Assembly: GCA_030035585.1 (NCBI GenBank)
Contig: JASCZL010000064.1
Location: 16,398-80,397 of the forward strand
Source: Dugong dugon
Lineage: Eukaryota > Chordata > Mammalia > Sirenia > Dugongidae
DNA length: 64,000 bases
Direction of reading: 5' to 3'
Part shown: positions 62,633 through 64,000 of the stretch, in pieces
Layout: every line of letters begins with the position of its first letter
How positions within the stretch are numbered: the stretch's first letter is position 1
The notes under the pieces: model-generated
Databases searched by the model: none
What the model saw: the letters and a program-made list of their open reading frames with translations, nothing else
What the model was told of the DNA's origin: nothing
Position numbers and translations under genes: made by a program

Positions 62633-64000
62633 CATAGAAGTCTTTCAGGGCTTCATTGTGCATAGCACTTGAGAAGACTAGAAACTCCAAAGTGCACTTG
62701 GCAGGTTCAACTTAATTGTTAAAAAGTAACACCCCTGACCCTCCCAGAGGTCTAGTTTTCTATCAGCCTGGTGTAAAGACAGCTGTCAGGCCTACAATTT
62801 CAGATAATGATACAATACCAGAGACTGACCAGAGGGATTTTTATAGATAGTCCAATCATTTCCTTCAAAATGGAACTATTGCCCAGTTTTTAGCACACGT
62901 TTGTGTGAAGCTTTCATAAAACATCCCACATTGTAAACTTGTTTAATAGAAGAAATCACTCTATGTCAAAGTTATACTTCAGTGGCATATCTTATCAAGA
63001 AAACTTTGATTCTATGTCCCAGTGGATACCTGCTATCTTTGCTTGATAATCTGCCATGACTTAAAGCCCCTATTTCTCAAAGAGTTGATTGATTCACATT
63101 AATCTTGATGTTGAACACCAGATCCTATGGAAAGCCAACTTATCATTGCTCCATGCTCTGTGATGAAAAACTAATAAGAGTGATATATGTGTGTGTGAAA
63201 TTTTTAGTGATTCTGTGGCTATGAAGAAAAACAGAAAAATTAATCTGCATTTATAATACTGAAATAATGATAATCTTGATGAAATAGAGTTAATGCCTCT
63301 ATTTATTGTTCTAATTAGAAAGAATTATTTAAGTTTTGAGGAAAAGAAAGAACTGTTTAAATATGTATTACAGTGCTTTCTTACCAAAAATATCATCAAA
63401 GAGGCATATTTGATTATATTGGTACATATGAAGTATAATTGGTATTCAAGGAATATTTGTATTGCAGCTATATAATATAATTTGTATATGATGCAAAATA
63501 TCTTTAGATATAATATTCATTTAAAGAGGTGGGGATGATACCAAAATAGAAACATGAGTATTCTATTTAAGAAGGTGACTAAAGTTCATATTGCAAATAT
63601 TATTTTCTACGGTTAATCTAGATAAATATCACATGAAGATTCCAAAAGTAGGTATATGGTGTTATAGGCATCATATGACAGAGGGACTTAGATTAAAAAT
63701 AAAAGGATAAATTTAATTTTTGGTATCAGGGCCATAAAATAAACAATAATTCTCTGTGTTAAGAGACCTGATAAGAATGCTTGGGAAAGGTATGCATTGT
63801 ATGCTGGGTTCATGTAGCTTATTCATGTATAAATACATTTCAACTATTTGGAAATTAGCATGATCAATTTTTACAGACATTATGTCTCATCATATAGATT
63901 CTTGACTTTTGTATCATGCCTTGCAAATTGTAAAGCAGAATTCAAAAATGGTTAAGGAAATGCAGTAAAAGAGAAAAAAACATTGTTTTAACAATTTATA
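62633..64000. other. Unique AT-rich DNA, nothing recognised
   Basis: No gene or confident repeat to the end of the window. The 60-codon frame at 63293-63475 is A/T-codon rich with no domain. Confidence 0.45.

Overview
The window is non-coding mammalian nuclear DNA, almost certainly from an afrotherian and probably an elephant or close relative. The main reason is a large set of tRNA-headed SINEs of the AfroSINE type ('...GGTGGCACAGTGGTTAAG...' head, '...GACTCGACGGCAAC' tail). They occur with an RTE/BovB-type LINE carrying a similar 3' tail, several L1 subfamilies, ERV-L proviral remnants, and ancient mammalian MIR, L2 and MaLR-type pieces. I recognise no host exon, no RNA gene other than SINE heads, and no CRISPR array. 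Every open frame above about 130 codons lies in a transposon or looks like a chance frame. The window fits an intergenic desert or a long intron.

Layout. 1-7490: AT-rich unique sequence with AfroSINE copies, a MIR and LTR-like fragments. 7496-11855: an internally deleted ERV-L provirus on the minus strand, flanked by a 5-bp duplication and carrying two different LTRs. 13586-20253: solo LTRs, two sequential SINE insertions, MaLR-like LTR pieces and an L1 tail broken by a solo LTR. 21540-30700: SINEs of several subfamilies and an L2 3' end. 30830-32330: a second ERV-L type (plus strand) with its primer-binding site. 34000-38510: SINEs, a BovB/RTE fragment, a solo LTR and a MIR. 38510-46380: mostly unique DNA with a hAT-like element, a 232-bp hairpin element and a solo LTR. 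46900-54610: a degraded ERV-L pol (minus strand) split by a complete but ORF2-deleted (HAL1-like) L1, itself split by a solo LTR. 55395-62623: further L1 material, including a 4.8-kb 5'-truncated L1 with broken ORF2.

The elements form layers. One LTR family (start TGTCATGGATTGAATTGTG, end TAACTAAGACA in the element's own sense) is present as five solo copies; four have perfect 5-bp duplications and one an imperfect one. The same family supplies the 5' LTR of the provirus. Target duplications let the nesting order be read directly from the sequence. All coding remnants (ERV-L reverse transcriptase/RNase H/integrase/dUTPase, L1 ORF1 and ORF2, RTE reverse-transcriptase tail) are interrupted. I found no new biological system. 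The most notable points are the provirus with mismatched LTRs, the three-level nest, the HAL1-like L1, the duplicated L1 3' end and the palindromic element at about 43 kb.
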